A stretch of 64,000 bases of DNA from an uncultured bacterium (GCA_949298795.1 CASFXV010000004.1:1-64000), one strand, 5' to 3'. Counted from the first letter of the stretch, positions 32,695 to 42,732 are shown. The notes: a model not told the origin generated them from the letters alone. Numbers and translations: made by a program.

Positions 32695-34689
32695 ATGGAT
32701 TTTAACCCCAAAGAAGAAATTGAACGGCTTAAAAAGCTGGTCAATTACCATAATAACCTTTATTATAACTTGGACAACCCCATCCTGTCCGACACGCAAT
32801 ACGACGAACTTTACAAACAGCTGAAAGATTTAGAAGAAAAATACCCTCAGTTTCGCACCAAAAATTCCCCCACCCAGCGCGTTGGCGGCAAAGCCAGCGG
32901 GTTATTCTCCCCGGTGGTGCACGCCGTGCCCATGATGTCTTTGGATAATTCTTATTCGGCAGACGACATACGGGAATGGCACGCCCGCGCCGCCAAACTG
33001 CTGGGGCGTGCGGATTTTAAAATGGTGGTGGAAGCCAAAATAGACGGCATTTCCTGTTCCCTTACGTATCAAAACGGGCAATTGGTTACCGCCGCCAGCC
33101 GCGGGGACGGCAAAACCGGGGAAGACATCACCCCCAACGTGCTGACGGTGAAAGATATCCCCCATACACTCAACAACGCCCCCTCCACGCCTTTGGAAAT
33201 ACGCGGGGAAATTTACCTGGAAAAAAAAGATTTGCAAATCTTAAATGAAAAACAACGCCTGCTGGGGGAAAATATTTTTGCCAATACGCGCAACGCGGCG
33301 GCGGGGTCTCTGCGGCAAAAAGACGCTTCTGTTACCGCGCAACGCCCGCTTAAATTTTTTGCCCACTCTTTTGGCGCGGGAGACATCGCGGCGGACAGCT
33401 TCAGCGGGTTTATCAGCCTTTGCCGCCAGTGGGGCTTTGCGGTGGGCCCGGTGCGGCTGGAAACCGCTTCCTTAGAAGAAGTTATCTCTTTTTATAATCA
33501 ATTTAACAATACCCGCCACAACCTGCCGTTTGACGTGGACGGGTTGGTAGTAAAAGTAGACTCTTTTGAATGGCAGCGCGTGCTGGGCAACACGGCCAAA
33601 AGCCCGCGCTGGGCCATTGCATTCAAATACCCGGCGGAGCAAGCCACCACAACAGTAAAAGATATTGTTTTTTCCGTAGGCAGAAGCGGCGTGATTACCC
33701 CGGTGGCGGAATTGGAACCTGTGCCTTGCGCGGGGGTGATTATTTCCAACGCCACGCTGCATAATTTTGATGAGATAAAACGCCTGGGCGTGCGCGTGGG
33801 GGACCAAGTAATTATAGAACGCGCCGGGGAAGTAATCCCCAAAGTAATCAAAGTAGCCCAATCTATAGGAACGCAAGAGGTTATTCCTCCGGTACAATGT
33901 CCTTCCTGCGGCGGCACGGTATATAAAGAAGAAGCCGAAGTGGGTTATTATTGCATCAACCCCGCCTGCCCGGCGCAAATACGCGCGCGCATTTTGCATT
34001 TTGCCTCCCGCGGCGCCATGGATATTGAAGGACTGGGCGAAAACGTGGTGGACCAGCTTTTAGAAAAAAAATACATCACAAACTTTACGGATATTTACCG
34101 TTTAACTTTTCTGCATTTGCTAAGCTTGGAAAATTTTAAAGACAAAAAAGCCCAAAACCTCTTAGATGCCATAGAAGCCAGCAAACACCGCACCTTGGCC
34201 CGGCTGTTATTTGCCGTGGGTATTGCGTTTGTAGGGGCCAAAACGGCCGAACTGCTGGCGGACCGTTTCCGCACGCTGGACGCGTTAATGAACGCCTCTT
34301 TGGAAGAATTGCAGGCTATACCGGAAGTGGGGCAAGCCGTTTCCAAAAGCGTGTATGATTTTATGCGGGACCCTAAAGCCCGCCAACAATTAGAAGAACT
34401 GCGCCAAGCGGGGCTGAATTTCACCCAACCGCAAAAACAAATTTCCTCCAATATTTTTGAAGGGAAAACCTTGGTGTTCACCGGCGAACTAACCACCATG
34501 ACGCGTACCCAGGCCGAATTAAAAGCCAAAGAGTACGGCGGAAAAACCAGCGGCAGCGTGTCTAAAAAAACGGCGTATGTGGTGGCCGGGGCGGACGCCG
34601 GAAGCAAATTAAAAAAAGCGCAGGAGCTGGGCGTTGCCGTACTTACGGAACAGGAATTTTTAGACCTGATAGCCGCGGCGGGGAAATAG
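32695..34689 (+). CDS. ligA: NAD-dependent DNA ligase
   Basis: The 664-residue enzyme seals nicks in replication and repair. The Ia domain has [17 protein letters not shown]. The adenylation domain has the catalytic Lys in [11 protein letters not shown] near residue 110 and [15 protein letters not shown]. The OB fold precedes a Cys4 zinc finger (CPSCGG and CINPACPAQ near 404-430). The HhH repeats follow, and a C-terminal BRCT domain (about 585-664) closes the protein. All parts are present. Confidence 0.99.
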   Translation: MDFNPKEEIERLKKLVNYHNNLYYNLDNPILSDTQYDELYKQLKDLEEKYPQFRTKNSPTQRVGGKASGLFSPVVHAVPMMSLDNSYSADDIREWHARAAKLLGRADFKMVVEAKIDGISCSLTYQNGQLVTAASRGDGKTGEDITPNVLTVKDIPHTLNNAPSTPLEIRGEIYLEKKDLQILNEKQRLLGENIFANTRNAAAGSLRQKDASVTAQRPLKFFAHSFGAGDIAADSFSGFISLCRQWGFAVGPVRLETASLEEVISFYNQFNNTRHNLPFDVDGLVVKVDSFEWQRVLGNTAKSPRWAIAFKYPAEQATTTVKDIVFSVGRSGVITPVAELEPVPCAGVIISNATLHNFDEIKRLGVRVGDQVIIERAGEVIPKVIKVAQSIGTQEVIPPVQCPSCGGTVYKEEAEVGYYCINPACPAQIRARILHFASRGAMDIEGLGENVVDQLLEKKYITNFTDIYRLTFLHLLSLENFKDKKAQNLLDAIEASKHRTLARLLFAVGIAFVGAKTAELLADRFRTLDALMNASLEELQAIPEVGQAVSKSVYDFMRDPKARQQLEELRQAGLNFTQPQKQISSNIFEGKTLVFTGELTTMTRTQAELKAKEYGGKTSGSVSKKTAYVVAGADAGSKLKKAQELGVAVLTEQEFLDLIAAAGK

Positions 34690-34749
34690 TTTTTCACCGC
34701 AACAAGACGCACGGCTTACACCTTACCCAAACAATTTAAAAAGCTTGCA

Positions 34750-35811
34750 TTAACGCCGTTCTTGCTGAGGCAAAATAATTTGCATATCAAATCCGGCAAA
34801 ACGCCCTTCCTGCCGGTTTTTCCACAACAACAGGCCGGGTTTATAAAATTGCCAGTCTGTAAATTCGTGAAAAATCTCTTGTGAAAACATCTCTTTTCTG
34901 TATCCCGCCACCAAAAAAGAAATAACAAAACTTTCCCGCGGGGAAAAATGCCGTGAAACAGAAAACAGCTCATCCAACATACAATGCCCCGCCCCGGTAT
35001 AAATAAAAAATACGGCGTTTGGATATTGCGCGCGCCACATGTTAATACGTTTCAGCCAATGTGCGTTACGTACCGTTATACCCAATACGCTTGCGCTGAT
35101 GTGCATCCCCACAACATTTTTTACGTAAGTATTTATACAAGCTTCTTCTTCCAATCCCGCGGTTTTAATGCTTCTTTTAGGAAACATAGAAAAGAAACGT
35201 CCTAAATAAAAATTCTCTTCTTTTTCATGCAAAGACAAAAAACGCGGATAAGAATCCGTTGCAAATTCCGTCAGCAAAATCACCTGCCGGTCAGGATACA
35301 TCCGCCGGTAAGCTTGCAGCAAAGAGGCCACCTGTATTTGAATTTTAGGCAGATGATATTCCCCTATAAAAATCATTTTCGCTTGGGAAGGGATTTGCTT
35401 TACCCAATCATTGGCGCCGCCTAAAGGCAAACTGAGCGTATTTTCTAAAACGGCTTGTTTGCGCTGAAGCAAACGGCGGGCTGTTTTTTCTTTAACTAAA
35501 CAACGGGCTAGCGCCAGGCGGTTGCTTTGCTGTACCCAGCCGGCAAGCCAGGGTCCGGCGTCCCTGCCCATAAAATCTTCCGCCAAATCCGTCTGTTCCC
35601 GGTAGGAACGCTGCAGCCAAGCGCGCCTGCCTTTTTGCAACGATTTTTCCACTTGCTGCAAAACCTGGGCGCTTTTGTCTTTGGCAGGCATCCGGGCAGC
35701 TATGGCTTCCGTTCTTTTCAGCATACCCTGCCACTCCTGCGCAGACACGAAAGAACAGGATAACAATAAAAAGAAAAATAAATAAATTTTTACAAAGAAT
35801 ATTCTTCTCAT
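34750..35811 (-). CDS. Secreted Tiki/ChaN-like protein, second of a tandem pair
   Basis: The 353-residue product has a signal peptide ending Val-Ser-Ala near residue 24 and a helical region to about 140. A domain follows that matches the Tiki/TraB/ChaN superfamily pattern: GxxH in FIGEYH (150-153), an acidic residue in LLTEF (182), RNAHW (249-253) and a second GxxH in YTGAGH (273-276). Relatives include haem-binding ChaN and metal-dependent proteases. It shares much of its sequence with the gene 5 bases upstream. Function is unproven; a periplasmic metal- or haem-dependent role is inferred. Confidence 0.75.
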   Translation of the reverse strand: MRRIFFVKIYLFFFLLLSCSFVSAQEWQGMLKRTEAIAARMPAKDKSAQVLQQVEKSLQKGRRAWLQRSYREQTDLAEDFMGRDAGPWLAGWVQQSNRLALARCLVKEKTARRLLQRKQAVLENTLSLPLGGANDWVKQIPSQAKMIFIGEYHLPKIQIQVASLLQAYRRMYPDRQVILLTEFATDSYPRFLSLHEKEENFYLGRFFSMFPKRSIKTAGLEEEACINTYVKNVVGMHISASVLGITVRNAHWLKRINMWRAQYPNAVFFIYTGAGHCMLDELFSVSRHFSPRESFVISFLVAGYRKEMFSQEIFHEFTDWQFYKPGLLLWKNRQEGRFAGFDMQIILPQQERR

Positions 35812-35816
35812 AATTA

Positions 35817-36893
35817 TTAACGCTCTAAATGCTCCGGGCGAAGCAAAATTTGCATGTCAAACCCGGCCAGCCGCGCAAAACGGGAAGATTTCCACGCCAA
35901 CACCCCTTGGCGGAAAAACGTCCCCTGCGTAAAAGCATGAAATAACTCACGCGAATAATATAATTCCGGCTCAAAACGCAACGGCAGCGGCACAAAAGAA
36001 ATAACAAAGCTGTCTTTAAAATTTTGGGACAGGGCGCCGGGATACTCATACGCCACATGGTTATTCCCGGCATAAATAAAAAATACCGCCCGGGGATATA
36101 ATTTGCGCCAATTTTTTATACGCCGTTCCCAATGGGCATTACGCGCCGAAAAACCAGCGGCGCTGTTGCCGATAGGGCCGGAAACCGGCAGGTGAGTGTG
36201 ATCCAACAAAAAAGTTTCCTCCTCCAAACCGGCAAATTGAATGTCGTAAAATTCCAAAAACTCCCTAAAATAATTCAAATAAGCATGCGGAATTCCGTAA
36301 GCGAGTTGAAAATTGGGAAATGAATCCGGCAGAAATTCCGTAAGCAAAATGATTTGTCTCGTCGGATATTTTTCGCGGTATGCCCGCAGCAAATCCTCTA
36401 CACGGTATTGAATATGCTGGTTATGATATTCCCCTATAAAAATCATTTTGCTTTGGGGCGGGATTAAAGACACCCACTTCTCCCCATCGCCTAGCGGCAG
36501 CATGCGCAAATTTTTCAGCAGTTCCTCTTTGTGCTTTTGCAAAAGCCGGGCCCGATGTTCCCACCAAATGCGATTGGCAATGTTTTTTTGGTTAGAACGA
36601 ACGGCCCAGCCATTAGCCAAAGCGCAGGAAGAGCTTTTGCCAAGAGGGAATTCCACATGCGAATAATAATTTTTATAAAACCACGCACGGGACCCGCGGG
36701 TAAAAGCCTTTTCCACCGCCTCTAACTGAAGGGCGGTCTGGCAGGCGGCTTTATATTCCCCGTCTTTTCCCAAAGACCGGCCGGCTTTTTGAGCCGTGCG
36801 CCACGCCCTTTGAACGGCACCCCGCCACTCCTGCGCCGCGGAGCCAACCCCCATACACAACAAAAAACTAAACAAAATGATTTTTTTATTCAT
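35817..36893 (-). CDS. Secreted Tiki/ChaN-like protein, first of a tandem pair
   Basis: The 358-residue product has a signal peptide cut near residue 20 (Gly-Ser-Ala-Ala). It carries the same motif order as its neighbour: GEYH at 154-157, TEF with Glu 186, GLEEE near 222-226, RNAHW at 251-255 and GNNH at 276-279. The tail RLAGFDMQILL is almost identical in both. The downstream copy starts 5 bases after this stop, so they form a two-gene unit that arose by duplication. No clear SD or -10 box is seen before the ATG. Confidence 0.75.
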   Translation of the reverse strand: MNKKIILFSFLLCMGVGSAAQEWRGAVQRAWRTAQKAGRSLGKDGEYKAACQTALQLEAVEKAFTRGSRAWFYKNYYSHVEFPLGKSSSCALANGWAVRSNQKNIANRIWWEHRARLLQKHKEELLKNLRMLPLGDGEKWVSLIPPQSKMIFIGEYHNQHIQYRVEDLLRAYREKYPTRQIILLTEFLPDSFPNFQLAYGIPHAYLNYFREFLEFYDIQFAGLEEETFLLDHTHLPVSGPIGNSAAGFSARNAHWERRIKNWRKLYPRAVFFIYAGNNHVAYEYPGALSQNFKDSFVISFVPLPLRFEPELYYSRELFHAFTQGTFFRQGVLAWKSSRFARLAGFDMQILLRPEHLER

Positions 36894-36930
36894 CTACTAA
36901 ACTTCCCGCCTGTCTCCCGAAACGGACCAT

Positions 36931-36962
36931 AAAAAACACCGCCGTATTTTGCGGCGGTGTTT
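36931..36962 (-). terminator. Terminator of the M3-coaW-squalene synthase-TPR unit
   Basis: CACCGCCG and CGGCGGTG form an 8-bp stem, extended by A-T pairs, with a T6 exit on the minus strand. Confidence 0.92.
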
Positions 36963-36979
36963 GAAAATATACAGAAGCA

Positions 36980-38314
36980 TTATTCCCAAAGCTCGCCGTC
37001 ATCTGAACAGACGGAATAATCATACAGCTTATACATTTCAACCAACGAATTCTGCGGCACCTGAACCCGTGGATTGCGCCGGGCCTGCGCTTCCATAAAA
37101 TAATAATACGGTATGGTTTTTTTGTCTTCGTTGGAACGGGTTAAAATAAAATAACGTAAATTGTTTTTAGTAACCGCAAGCACATACACGCCCATTTTTT
37201 TACGCAAAGTATCTAAAGAACATTTAGTTTTATTTTCAATATTTTTTAGGTCCGAACGGGATATTTCTATATAACCGGCGCGCTGTAAATTTTGTGCTTG
37301 CTGTTGTACTTTTTGCAAATGTTCTTTGGTGGGGGGAACCGCCTCATGCGGCAGCAAAAACGCTTTGCGGCGCTGAAGCGCTTCGGAAAACACAAAGAAA
37401 CCGCTGTCTGTAAGGGTAGAATCTTTGTTAAAAATTTTATTGCCGCGCATATCACGCAACTCAAAAATGTCCCGCACCGGAACGCCCGCTTTTTGAAAAG
37501 CCTCCACGGCGTCCTGCCCCAATTGTTTTTGCAAGGCTTTATAACCGGTCAGGGTAAGCACTTCACGGGAAAATTCACTGTCCCGGTACAATTCCACCAC
37601 ATAACCGGGCGGCAGCCGGCTGTGTTTGCTTTTTAAATAGGCCACTCCCTGCAGTTGTTCCGCACGGTGAATTTGCGCAAAAAGTTCTTTGTCTTTTTCG
37701 GCCAATTCTTTTTTATCCGGGGCAACGGCATAGCGCTGTTTTAATGCGTCCAGCATTTCCGCATCCGTTAAATAATAGGGTTCCAAGTTAATTAAACGTT
37801 TCCGGGCTACTAAATTAAGCGGTTCCACCGCCAAGGCGGAACGGTACGCGTCCGAAGCGCCCAGCTTATCCCCTTGATATTCCGTAATAACCCCTTTGCC
37901 AACCAAAGAGTTTACATTCGCCGCGTTATAGGTAAGGGATTGATTGTACAGTTTTAGCGCCTCGTCATATTTTTGGCGTTTTAACGCAATATCCCCCAAC
38001 ATAGAATACGTATATGATAAATAAGGGGAATTGCGCTTCATCTTTTTCAACGCGGAGCGAAAATACTTTTCCGCGCCGTTTAAATCTTCCTGCGTAAGCA
38101 ACACCCCCGCCAGGGAAAGCTCCGCGTCCGGCTTGGTTTTGTCTAATTTAATACAACGGGAAAAAGTATCCTGCGCCAACAGATAATCCTGCGCGGCGAA
38201 TTGCTTTTTGCCTTGTTCCATGCAGTCGTCCCACTCCGCGGCAAAACCGTTTGCCGCAAGTAGGAGCGTTAACAAACAAAAACTGGTTTTTTTATAAATT
38301 TCTAAATAATGCAT
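36980..38314 (-). CDS. Secreted TPR-repeat protein
   Basis: The 444-residue product has an N-terminal hydrophobic signal (to about residue 26, Gly-Phe-Ala-Ala). At least four tetratricopeptide units follow (about 30-165), such as AELSLAGVLLTQEDLNGAEKYFRSAL and YSMLGDIALKRQKYDEALKLYNQSL. The last 250 residues have no recognised domain. The ATG at 38314 lies inside the 3' end of the preceding gene. It probably acts as a protein-binding scaffold in the periplasm. TPR protein 46274-47458 is a different type. Confidence 0.78.
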   Translation of the reverse strand: MHYLEIYKKTSFCLLTLLLAANGFAAEWDDCMEQGKKQFAAQDYLLAQDTFSRCIKLDKTKPDAELSLAGVLLTQEDLNGAEKYFRSALKKMKRNSPYLSYTYSMLGDIALKRQKYDEALKLYNQSLTYNAANVNSLVGKGVITEYQGDKLGASDAYRSALAVEPLNLVARKRLINLEPYYLTDAEMLDALKQRYAVAPDKKELAEKDKELFAQIHRAEQLQGVAYLKSKHSRLPPGYVVELYRDSEFSREVLTLTGYKALQKQLGQDAVEAFQKAGVPVRDIFELRDMRGNKIFNKDSTLTDSGFFVFSEALQRRKAFLLPHEAVPPTKEHLQKVQQQAQNLQRAGYIEISRSDLKNIENKTKCSLDTLRKKMGVYVLAVTKNNLRYFILTRSNEDKKTIPYYYFMEAQARRNPRVQVPQNSLVEMYKLYDYSVCSDDGELWE

Positions 38315-39107
38315 ACACAATGTTGGTCAATTTTTCCATACGGGTCAATTTTATTTTATGTTGAAATATAAAGCCCGCTTCTTCTATTTTAGCAAGATTT
38401 GCCCTATATACCCAGCCCATAATGCGGCAAGGCAGCGCCGCACTCCAAGCGCACCCGGCCAAAGCGTCGCCCGCCCGGCTGTACAGCCCGCGGGATATCT
38501 GCGCCAGTTTTGCCAGCACGGCCGCCAGCTGCTGCGGTTTGGTGTTTTCCAGTACGTCTTGAAAAGCAAGGCCTTGTTCCGCCAGCATATCCGCCGGCAA
38601 ATAAACGCGCCCGGCAAGAGCGTCTTCATGCACGTCACGCACGATATTGGTGGTTTGCACGGCCGCCCCAAGCGCCAAAGAAAGAGCTTGCGCTTTTTCT
38701 CCTTTTACGCCTAAAATATCCAAAGTGGCCAGCCCCACCACCACCGCCACGCGGTATAAATACCATTCCAAATCTTTAAACGTGGCGTAGCGGCGGCCTT
38801 GCAGATCGGCCTCCATGCCTTTTATAAGTAATAAAAAGCGGTCCGACGGAATATCAAAATCTTTTACTACCCGTGTTAACGCCCGCCCTAACGGGGTTTG
38901 AGGATTACCCGCATACACGCGGGCGATTTCTTCCCGCCAAAAAAACAGCTGGGCTTGCGGGTCCGGCACGTCAGGTTCATCAGCGATATCATCCATTAAA
39001 CGGCAAAACGCATAATACACGGCCAACGCCTGGCGTTGTTTTTTGTTTAAGAACAAAAACGCCGGCCCAAAGCTGGATTTTTTATATGCGTTGGCGTCTG
39101 CCTTCAT
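38292..39107 (-). CDS. Squalene/phytoene synthase family protein (HpnD-like)
   Basis: The 271-residue protein has the two Asp-rich motifs of head-to-head prenyl synthases: DDIADE (about 38-43) and NIVRDVHEDALAGRVYLP (about 153-170), with YRVAVVVGL between. Such enzymes join two farnesyl or geranylgeranyl diphosphates to make presqualene diphosphate, squalene or phytoene. No desaturase, HpnC, HpnE or cyclase gene is in the window, so the product cannot be stated. It begins 3 bases after coaW and overlaps the TPR gene. Confidence 0.88.
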   Translation of the reverse strand: MKADANAYKKSSFGPAFLFLNKKQRQALAVYYAFCRLMDDIADEPDVPDPQAQLFFWREEIARVYAGNPQTPLGRALTRVVKDFDIPSDRFLLLIKGMEADLQGRRYATFKDLEWYLYRVAVVVGLATLDILGVKGEKAQALSLALGAAVQTTNIVRDVHEDALAGRVYLPADMLAEQGLAFQDVLENTKPQQLAAVLAKLAQISRGLYSRAGDALAGCAWSAALPCRIMGWVYRANLAKIEEAGFIFQHKIKLTRMEKLTNIVYALFRNL

Positions 39108-39110
39108 TGT

Positions 39111-39947
39111 TTATTTTTTCCCCTTCTTGTGAAGAAAAGACAAAGCCGCCCCGGTAGCCGTGGCGTAAATAGCGTTTTTAGGAATAATAAAATTTACTTT
39201 GTGCATTTTTTGCAAAGCGTCAAACACGCGTTTGGCATAAGGAACCTGGGACAAAGTACCCGTTAAAATAACGTCTTTTACCGCGTCGTTGCGGCAGGCG
39301 AAAACCGCCATCATGCCAATGGTTTGAAACGTCATATTTAAAATACCCAGCGTAATATCCTGCGGGGTGGCGCCATCTTCCATTTTGCCAAAGTTGGACG
39401 CGGTGGTTTCCGGCGGAAGCGTGGGGATAACGCCTTTGCTGATGTCTTCTATATTTAAATCCACGTGGGAGAGTTTCCCCCCTTGGCTCATTTCCACCAC
39501 CGTACGAAAAGAACTGGCCCCGCACATTTTACCGCATAAGCCCAGCACCGTGCCGCCGCCTACGCCGCTGCCGCCAATATGGGTAATGCCGTCTTTGCCG
39601 GCGCGCACAAAAGCCGTACCGGTACCCATGCTGACGATGAGCCCTTCTTTCTTGCCGGACAAAGCCAATCCCCCCAAACCAATGGCGGCAAACTCATCCA
39701 CGCCGGAAGTGGGAATACCGTAAATGTCTTTTTTAAAAAGAGAGGCGCCCACCCCGGTTAAAATGATTTGGGTGACGTCTTTTAAAGATAAATTGTTTTC
39801 ATTAATAAACTTGCCCAACGCTCCATAGGCGGAGGTAAGCGGGTCAGCCGCTTCCACTTTTTGCATGGAAACCAGCTTCCCGTCCGCGCGGTAACCCACA
39901 ATTTTAGTGGTGGAACCGCCTACATCTATACCAATTACAACGCTCAT
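39111..39947 (-). CDS. coaW: Type II pantothenate kinase
   Basis: The 278-residue protein is an ASKHA-fold kinase of the fumble/CoaW group, which commits pantothenate to CoA synthesis. IGIDVGGSTTKIVGY at residues 5-19 is the phosphate-1 motif. GTGTAFVRAG near 107 and GGSGVGGGTVLGLCG near 124-138 are typical of type II enzymes, as is VILTGTLSQVPY near 226. Type II kinases are usually poorly feedback-inhibited by CoA. GGAG lies 5 bases before the ATG. It sits 8 bases after the M3 peptidase gene. Confidence 0.93.
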   Translation of the reverse strand: MSVVIGIDVGGSTTKIVGYRADGKLVSMQKVEAADPLTSAYGALGKFINENNLSLKDVTQIILTGVGASLFKKDIYGIPTSGVDEFAAIGLGGLALSGKKEGLIVSMGTGTAFVRAGKDGITHIGGSGVGGGTVLGLCGKMCGASSFRTVVEMSQGGKLSHVDLNIEDISKGVIPTLPPETTASNFGKMEDGATPQDITLGILNMTFQTIGMMAVFACRNDAVKDVILTGTLSQVPYAKRVFDALQKMHKVNFIIPKNAIYATATGAALSFLHKKGKK

Positions 39948-39955
39948 AAAATCTC

Positions 39956-42004
39956 CTATTTGCTAAGCCCGATGGATTTAAGAAACGGTTCGTTAGAAGC
40001 TTGGCGCCCCAAAAAATTTTCCACCATTTCCTCTTCGTCCAGCGTGCCGCCGCGCTCTAAAATTTCTTTGCGGAATTTCCGCCCGATTTCCGGATTGCGC
40101 AGCCCGGCTTTGGCAAACTCTCCAAAAAAGTCTTCCGCAATCACTTCAGACCACAAATACCCGTAATATCCGGCGTCATACCCGCCCATTAAATGCCCAA
40201 AAGAAGCTTGGGGAATGGTGCCCGGGGTAAGCGGCATGGCCCCACCGCGTATTTTTTTAGTTAAAGAAAAATACAGTTTGGTGGAATCCGGCGTTTTGGC
40301 GCGGGTGTGCAGCGTCATATCGTATTGGGCAAAAAAGTTCTGCCGCAAGTACTGTCCGCCGGCGCCGTAGTTTTTGGCGTTCAGCATACGTTTAATTAAA
40401 TCATCCGGCAGAGGCTCCCCCGTTTTATAATGTTTGCTGATGGATTTTAAAACGGAGGGATCCCACGCCCAGCGTTCCAGCATTTGGCTGGGCACTTCCA
40501 CAAAGTCCCAGCTGACATTGGTGCCGGATAAAGCGGAATACTTGGCCTTGGTCAACGCATTGTGCAAGACGTGCCCAAACTCATGGAACAAGGTTTCCAC
40601 TTCGCTGTGTTTTAAAAGCGAAGGAGTTTCTTTGGACGGCTTATTCATATTGGCCACAATAGCCACAAACGGGGGCTGATAAGTGCCGTCTTCTTTCAGT
40701 TCGCCGGAAACCAAATCAAAACAAGCGGCGTGTTTGTATTTGCCTTCGCGCGGGTATAAATCCATATAAAAATATGCCAACAGCTCTTTGCTTTGCGCGT
40801 CTACAATTTTAAAGGCTTTTACGTCCGGGTGCCAAGTGGGGATATCCACCGGCTCAAAGGCGATGCCAAACACCGTGCCAAAAAGCTCCAGCATGCCGTC
40901 TATCACCACCTGGGAAGGGAAATACTCTTTTATTTTTTCGCTGTCCAGTTCCAAATATTCTTTGCGGTATTTGTTGCTCCAATATCCGCTTTCCCAAGCG
41001 GCCAAGGTTTTGTTTTTGGTACCGGTTTTGGCGTTTTTATAAGCAATAAGCTCTTTGTCTTCTTGCTTGGCCATGGGTTTTAATTTCTTTTCCAAATCTT
41101 TTAAAAAAGCAAAAACCGTTTCCGGGTTTTTGGCCATGCGGTTTTCCAACTTGGCGTGGGCATGGGTTTTGTAGCCCAACAGTTTGGCTATTTTGCGGCG
41201 CAGGGTGACGGTGTCTTCCAACAATGTAATATTTTCTTCCCCGCCGCGGCGGTTGTATTTAAATTCCAGCGCTTTGCGGGCCGGTTCGTCCTCCGCGTTA
41301 AGCATAAAGGGAACATAATCCGGGTAATCCAGGGTAACCAGGTATTTGCCGTCGGGTGTTTTTTCCAGCTTGCCGATATAATCTTCCCCCAGCCCGTTTA
41401 ACTCCTCGCGCGTAACGGGCAGCGGGTCTTTGTATTCCTGCACGTTCTTGTCAAACTTCATAATGTATTCGGCCTTTTGTTTGTTAAGGGCTTTGAATGC
41501 TTCCAAATCCTTGTCATTTAAATCCATACCGCTGTTTTTAAAGCCAATGAGCATGTCCTTAACCAGTTTGGCTTCCTCCCCCTCCAGCTTGGGGTTGGTG
41601 TCCGTATATTCGCGGATAGCGCGGTATACGTCGCGCCGGGTGGCTACGTCCACCATATATTGGCTGATTTGCATTTGCAGGGCCAGGGCCGCGTCCCTAA
41701 ATTCCTTATCCGTGGAAACATAGGAAAGAAAACTGCTCATTCCCAAGGCTTCGCCGTAACGGTCAAAAGCTTTTTCGTAGCCCAAAATGGTATTTTTAAA
41801 CGTGCGCTGCGCGGCGGGAATGGCAATGAGGGCCGCCAGGTCTTTCTCCAGCTGGGCGCGGGCGGCCGCTTCGGCTGGGGCCAAGTCTTCCTTTTTATAG
41901 TCAAAATGCAAAACGCCGTTTCTAAACATGTTTTCCATACAAATCGCTCCCGTGGGCATCGCCCAGACCAGTAAAACCAGTAAAATTATTTTTGTTTTTT
42001 TCAT
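39956..42004 (-). CDS. Secreted M3-family zinc oligopeptidase
   Basis: The 682-residue protein has a signal peptide (Lys-Lys-Thr-Lys, hydrophobic core, cleavage near residue 22). A long helical M3 fold carries the zinc motif HEFGHVLH near residue 477 and the downstream glutamate region near residue 505. The C-terminal FGHLMGGYDAGYYGYLWSEVIAEDFF segment is diagnostic of M3A enzymes such as thimet oligopeptidase and Dcp. Unlike cytosolic PrlC it is exported, so it probably cleaves peptides in the periplasm. TAATAT is 6 bases before the ATG with no SD. Confidence 0.93.
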   Translation of the reverse strand: MKKTKIILLVLLVWAMPTGAICMENMFRNGVLHFDYKKEDLAPAEAAARAQLEKDLAALIAIPAAQRTFKNTILGYEKAFDRYGEALGMSSFLSYVSTDKEFRDAALALQMQISQYMVDVATRRDVYRAIREYTDTNPKLEGEEAKLVKDMLIGFKNSGMDLNDKDLEAFKALNKQKAEYIMKFDKNVQEYKDPLPVTREELNGLGEDYIGKLEKTPDGKYLVTLDYPDYVPFMLNAEDEPARKALEFKYNRRGGEENITLLEDTVTLRRKIAKLLGYKTHAHAKLENRMAKNPETVFAFLKDLEKKLKPMAKQEDKELIAYKNAKTGTKNKTLAAWESGYWSNKYRKEYLELDSEKIKEYFPSQVVIDGMLELFGTVFGIAFEPVDIPTWHPDVKAFKIVDAQSKELLAYFYMDLYPREGKYKHAACFDLVSGELKEDGTYQPPFVAIVANMNKPSKETPSLLKHSEVETLFHEFGHVLHNALTKAKYSALSGTNVSWDFVEVPSQMLERWAWDPSVLKSISKHYKTGEPLPDDLIKRMLNAKNYGAGGQYLRQNFFAQYDMTLHTRAKTPDSTKLYFSLTKKIRGGAMPLTPGTIPQASFGHLMGGYDAGYYGYLWSEVIAEDFFGEFAKAGLRNPEIGRKFRKEILERGGTLDEEEMVENFLGRQASNEPFLKSIGLSK

Positions 42005-42010
42005 TGGAAT

Positions 42011-42016
42011 ATATTA
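42011..42016 (-). promoter_or_regulatory. Leaderless-type -10 box for the M3 peptidase operon
   Basis: TAATAT on the minus strand is 6 bases before the ATG at 42004. Confidence 0.5.
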
Positions 42017-42161
42017 CACTTATTGTATCGGTTTTGGAACCGTTTGGAAAATAAGAAAAATCCGTACCCGGTTATAACGGTAAAAAGAGGATTTTCCTTT
42101 TTTTATTTGTTATAATTTATATTATATTAATTCACAATAGGAATTAGTGGAAAAAATAAAA

Positions 42162-42716
42162 ATGTACGAAGCTTTTGTACCCAAAGAGATATTCCTTACT
42201 AAAGGAATCGGCAGACACAAAGAAAAATTGGCCAGCTTTGAAGAAGCGTTGAGAGACGCCAAAATCGCCAGCTTTAACTTAGTGCCTGTTTCCAGCATTT
42301 TCCCTCCCGGCTGCAAAACGGTGCCTGTTACGAAAGGCCTTAAAGAATTGCGCCCGGGCCAAATTCTGCATTGCGTAATCAGCAGAAACACCAGTAACGA
42401 ATACCGCCGCTTGATTTCCGCGTCCGTCGGGCTGGCTATTCCGAAAGAAGGGCAAAAAACCCACGGTTATATATCGGAACACCACAGCTTTGGCGAGACG
42501 GACAAACAAGCCGGCGATTACGCCGAAGATTTGGCCGCCCTTATGCTTTCCACCACTTTGGGTATTGAGTTTGACAACAATACCACCTGGGACCAGAAAG
42601 AAGAAATCTGGCGCATGAGCGGCAAAATCGTCCGCACCACCAACATTACCCAATCCGCCATCTGCGTGGAAGGAATGTGGACCACCGTCGTCGCGGCTGC
42701 CGTATTTGTGAAATAA
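42162..42716 (+). CDS. pdaD: Pyruvoyl-dependent arginine decarboxylase
   Basis: The 184-residue proenzyme converts arginine to agmatine. The self-cleavage site that creates the pyruvoyl group is in LVPVSSIFPPGC near residues 42-53; the second Ser becomes pyruvoyl. The conserved Glu lies near the C-terminal part in the VEGMWTTVVAAAV strand. I start at the ATG at 42162 with GGAA 9 bases upstream rather than the GTG at 42147. A strong TATAAT lies at about 42109. speB follows, giving a complete arginine-to-putrescine route. Confidence 0.95.
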   Translation: MYEAFVPKEIFLTKGIGRHKEKLASFEEALRDAKIASFNLVPVSSIFPPGCKTVPVTKGLKELRPGQILHCVISRNTSNEYRRLISASVGLAIPKEGQKTHGYISEHHSFGETDKQAGDYAEDLAALMLSTTLGIEFDNNTTWDQKEEIWRMSGKIVRTTNITQSAICVEGMWTTVVAAAVFVK

Positions 42717-42732
42717 TATCACCGGTAACATT

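Noticed and set aside
42040-42105. Inverted repeat (AAAATCC...GGATTTT) upstream of pdaD as a polyamine or arginine riboswitch
   Set aside because: It lies upstream of the likely pdaD -10 box and so would not be in the mRNA. It shows no known motif.
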